From: JAGNRR01 sp964409905
GTDB lineage: Bacteria > Bacteroidota > Bacteroidia > Chitinophagales > Chitinophagaceae
Assembly (NCBI GenBank): GCA_964409905.1
Contig: CAYPET010000045.1
Location: 1-7,460, forward strand
Length of the DNA stretch: 7,460 bases
Direction of reading: 5' to 3'
Positions 6,222 to 7,460 of the stretch are shown here, in pieces. How positions within the stretch are numbered: position 1 is the stretch's first letter; every line of letters starts with the position of its first letter. The notes beneath the pieces are model-generated. The model did no database searches and was not told where the DNA came from. It saw only the letters and a list, made by a program, of their open reading frames with translations. The position numbers and the translations under genes were made by a program.

Positions 6222-7460
6222 ATGAAACAAACCTTTTGGATTTTAGCATTCATATTCTTGGTAACATCTTCAAAATCCCAAGTTGTAATTAATGAGTTTT
6301 CATGTTCCAACATGACAACGATTCAAGATGCTTTTGGAGACTATGAAGATTGGATAGAGCTATACAATACAGGTCCCGCTGCTATGAATATTTCAGGTTA
6401 CTTTTTAAGCGATGACCCTAATGATCTTCAGAAATACCAAATCCCTACAGTTACCCCTATCGCCGCTAACGGCCGTAAAATGATTTTTTGTAGTGATCGA
6501 GCTGTTGTACAAGCCGGACAAATTCATACTAATTTCAGATTGCGTCAATCTAACGGCGAGTGGTTTATTTTGTCTACTCCATTGGGTGTGATTGTGGACA
6601 GTGTTCATCTTGCCGGTCGTATTACCCAGGTAAATCACTCTCATGGCAGAACCTCTGATGGTGCAAGTACTTGGGGAGTTTTTACAAACCCGACTCCTAA
6701 CAACCCAAATGCCAATGCTTTTCAAGGTTATGAAGTTCCGCCTGTCTTTTCATTGGCCGCCGGAAATTATGCTACTGCTCAAACCGTTTCGTTAAGTACT
6801 CCATCTGCGGGAGCCACTATTTTTTATACGACGAATGGTGCTATTCCAACTGCTGCCTCAACGCCCTACACCGGCCCGATTGCTGTTGGGGCGAATATGG
6901 CCATCAGGGCCATTGTAATGAGCTCAAACCCCGCAATATTGCCAAGTCGGATAGAAACCAATACATACTTTATTAATGAATCTTCAAATTTTGACGTTGT
7001 GAGTGTGTGCGGACCTTATACGGCGGCCTCCTCTACAACAGGGTCTTGGCTTTTTTCTAATGCTGCGCCGAATATATATAGTTCAATAGAATACTTTGAC
7101 AACAATTTTAATTTCCAGCTGGAATTAGAAGGTCGCGCCTCAAGACATGGTAATGACAGTTGGGCATACCAGCAGAAAGGTATTGATTTTGAAGCTATTG
7201 ATGAAACAGGCACAGGTGCTCAATTTGATAAACAATTGTTTGGCACTACGCTGCGAGATAAATTCGACCGCATCATGTTTAAAGCAGCCGGTTCGGATAA
7301 TTTGCGGCCAGGATTTAGCAATGGCGCACATATCCGCGATGTATTTGCTCAAACACTATCTGAGAAATATGGACTGGAAATGGATTTTCGTCGTTGGCGA
7401 CCAGTTTTACTTTTTGTAAATGGTCAATATTGGGGGCTATATGATATGCGAGAAAGAGTG
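6222..7460 (+). CDS. Multidomain secreted CotH-family protein (lamin-tail, chitobiase C-terminal-like, CotH), cut by right edge
   Basis: Open for 413 codons to the window end. The ATG at 6222 is chosen because a clean signal peptide follows at once (residues 1-20, hydrophobic core FWILAFIFLV, cleavage near SKSQ). Residues 21 to about 155 form a lamin-tail domain: VVINEFSCSN, DYEDWIELYNTG and ISGYFLSDD are its usual blocks. Residues about 174-251 match the chitobiase/hexosaminidase C-terminal-like domain: ATIFYTTNGAIPT, then TPYTGPIAV and a closing NTYF. From about 257 a CotH region begins: EGRAS at 303-307, QQKGIDFE at 317-324 (Lys319, likely ATP contact), IRDVFAQ at 371-377, and VNGQYWGLYDMRERV at 399-413 (Glu411). 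The catalytic and metal-binding half lies outside the window, as would any T9SS tail. This domain order is common in Bacteroidota CotH proteins as I recall. The sequence shows secretion and likely surface or extracellular action; kinase activity and substrate are unknown. Confidence 0.88.
   Translation, partial: MKQTFWILAFIFLVTSSKSQVVINEFSCSNMTTIQDAFGDYEDWIELYNTGPAAMNISGYFLSDDPNDLQKYQIPTVTPIAANGRKMIFCSDRAVVQAGQIHTNFRLRQSNGEWFILSTPLGVIVDSVHLAGRITQVNHSHGRTSDGASTWGVFTNPTPNNPNANAFQGYEVPPVFSLAAGNYATAQTVSLSTPSAGATIFYTTNGAIPTAASTPYTGPIAVGANMAIRAIVMSSNPAILPSRIETNTYFINESSNFDVVSVCGPYTAASSTTGSWLFSNAAPNIYSSIEYFDNNFNFQLELEGRASRHGNDSWAYQQKGIDFEAIDETGTGAQFDKQLFGTTLRDKFDRIMFKAAGSDNLRPGFSNGAHIRDVFAQTLSEKYGLEMDFRRWRPVLLFVNGQYWGLYDMRERV

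Noticed and set aside
6405..7419. Minus-strand frames at 6405-6725, 7016-7213 and 7140-7352, and a plus-strand frame at 7147-7419
   Set aside because: All overlap the long open frame from 6222 to the window end, which has a signal peptide and three recognisable domains; the short frames have none.
1..7460. Search for tRNA or rRNA genes, CRISPR arrays, insertion sequences, phage or toxin-antitoxin genes
   Set aside because: No cloverleaf-like segments, regular spaced repeats, transposase motifs or terminal inverted repeats were seen; nearly all of the window is filled by the five genes.

Overview
The window looks like chromosome from a member of the Bacteroidota, probably close to the Flavobacteriia, Chitinophagia or Sphingobacteriia; I cannot be more specific from sequence alone. 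The reasons are: low GC content; start codons without a clear Shine-Dalgarno sequence but with A/T-rich upstream DNA; a perfect match to the Bacteroidota -7 promoter element TANNTTTG; signal peptides ending in an Ala-Gln type junction; and two proteins with the C-terminal sorting domain of the type IX secretion system (T9SS), which is confined to this phylum and its relatives.

Left part (1-1306): a 4Fe-4S ferredoxin gene, cut by the left edge, is transcribed leftward. A 40-bp gap separates it from a rightward gene for a short LuxC-family acyl-CoA reductase of 328 residues. Both are cytoplasmic, housekeeping-like proteins. The ferredoxin is an electron carrier; the reductase has an aldehyde-dehydrogenase-type catalytic cysteine.

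Middle part (1304-6112): two leftward genes for exported proteins, 140 bp apart and possibly one transcription unit. The upstream one (4520-6112) encodes a CotH-family protein kinase homologue with a Sec signal peptide and a T9SS tail. The downstream one (1356-4379) encodes a 1007-residue surface protein: lipoprotein signal, charged linker, Asp-box beta-propeller region, two tandem Big_2-type Ig-like domains and a T9SS tail. A strong hairpin with a T-tract on the minus strand ends this unit and touches the stop codon of the convergent reductase gene.

Right part (6113-7460): a 109-bp divergent promoter region, then a rightward gene cut by the right edge. It encodes a second, larger CotH-family protein with a lamin-tail domain, a chitobiase C-terminal-like domain and the N-terminal part of the CotH fold. 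It is open for 413 codons to the window end.

The accessory part is therefore a secreted, cell-surface locus: two differently built CotH homologues back to back, beside a large propeller protein carrying both a lipoprotein signal and a T9SS tail. That the kinases act on the propeller protein or on other T9SS cargo is inference only. No RNA genes, insertion sequences, CRISPR arrays or phage genes were seen.
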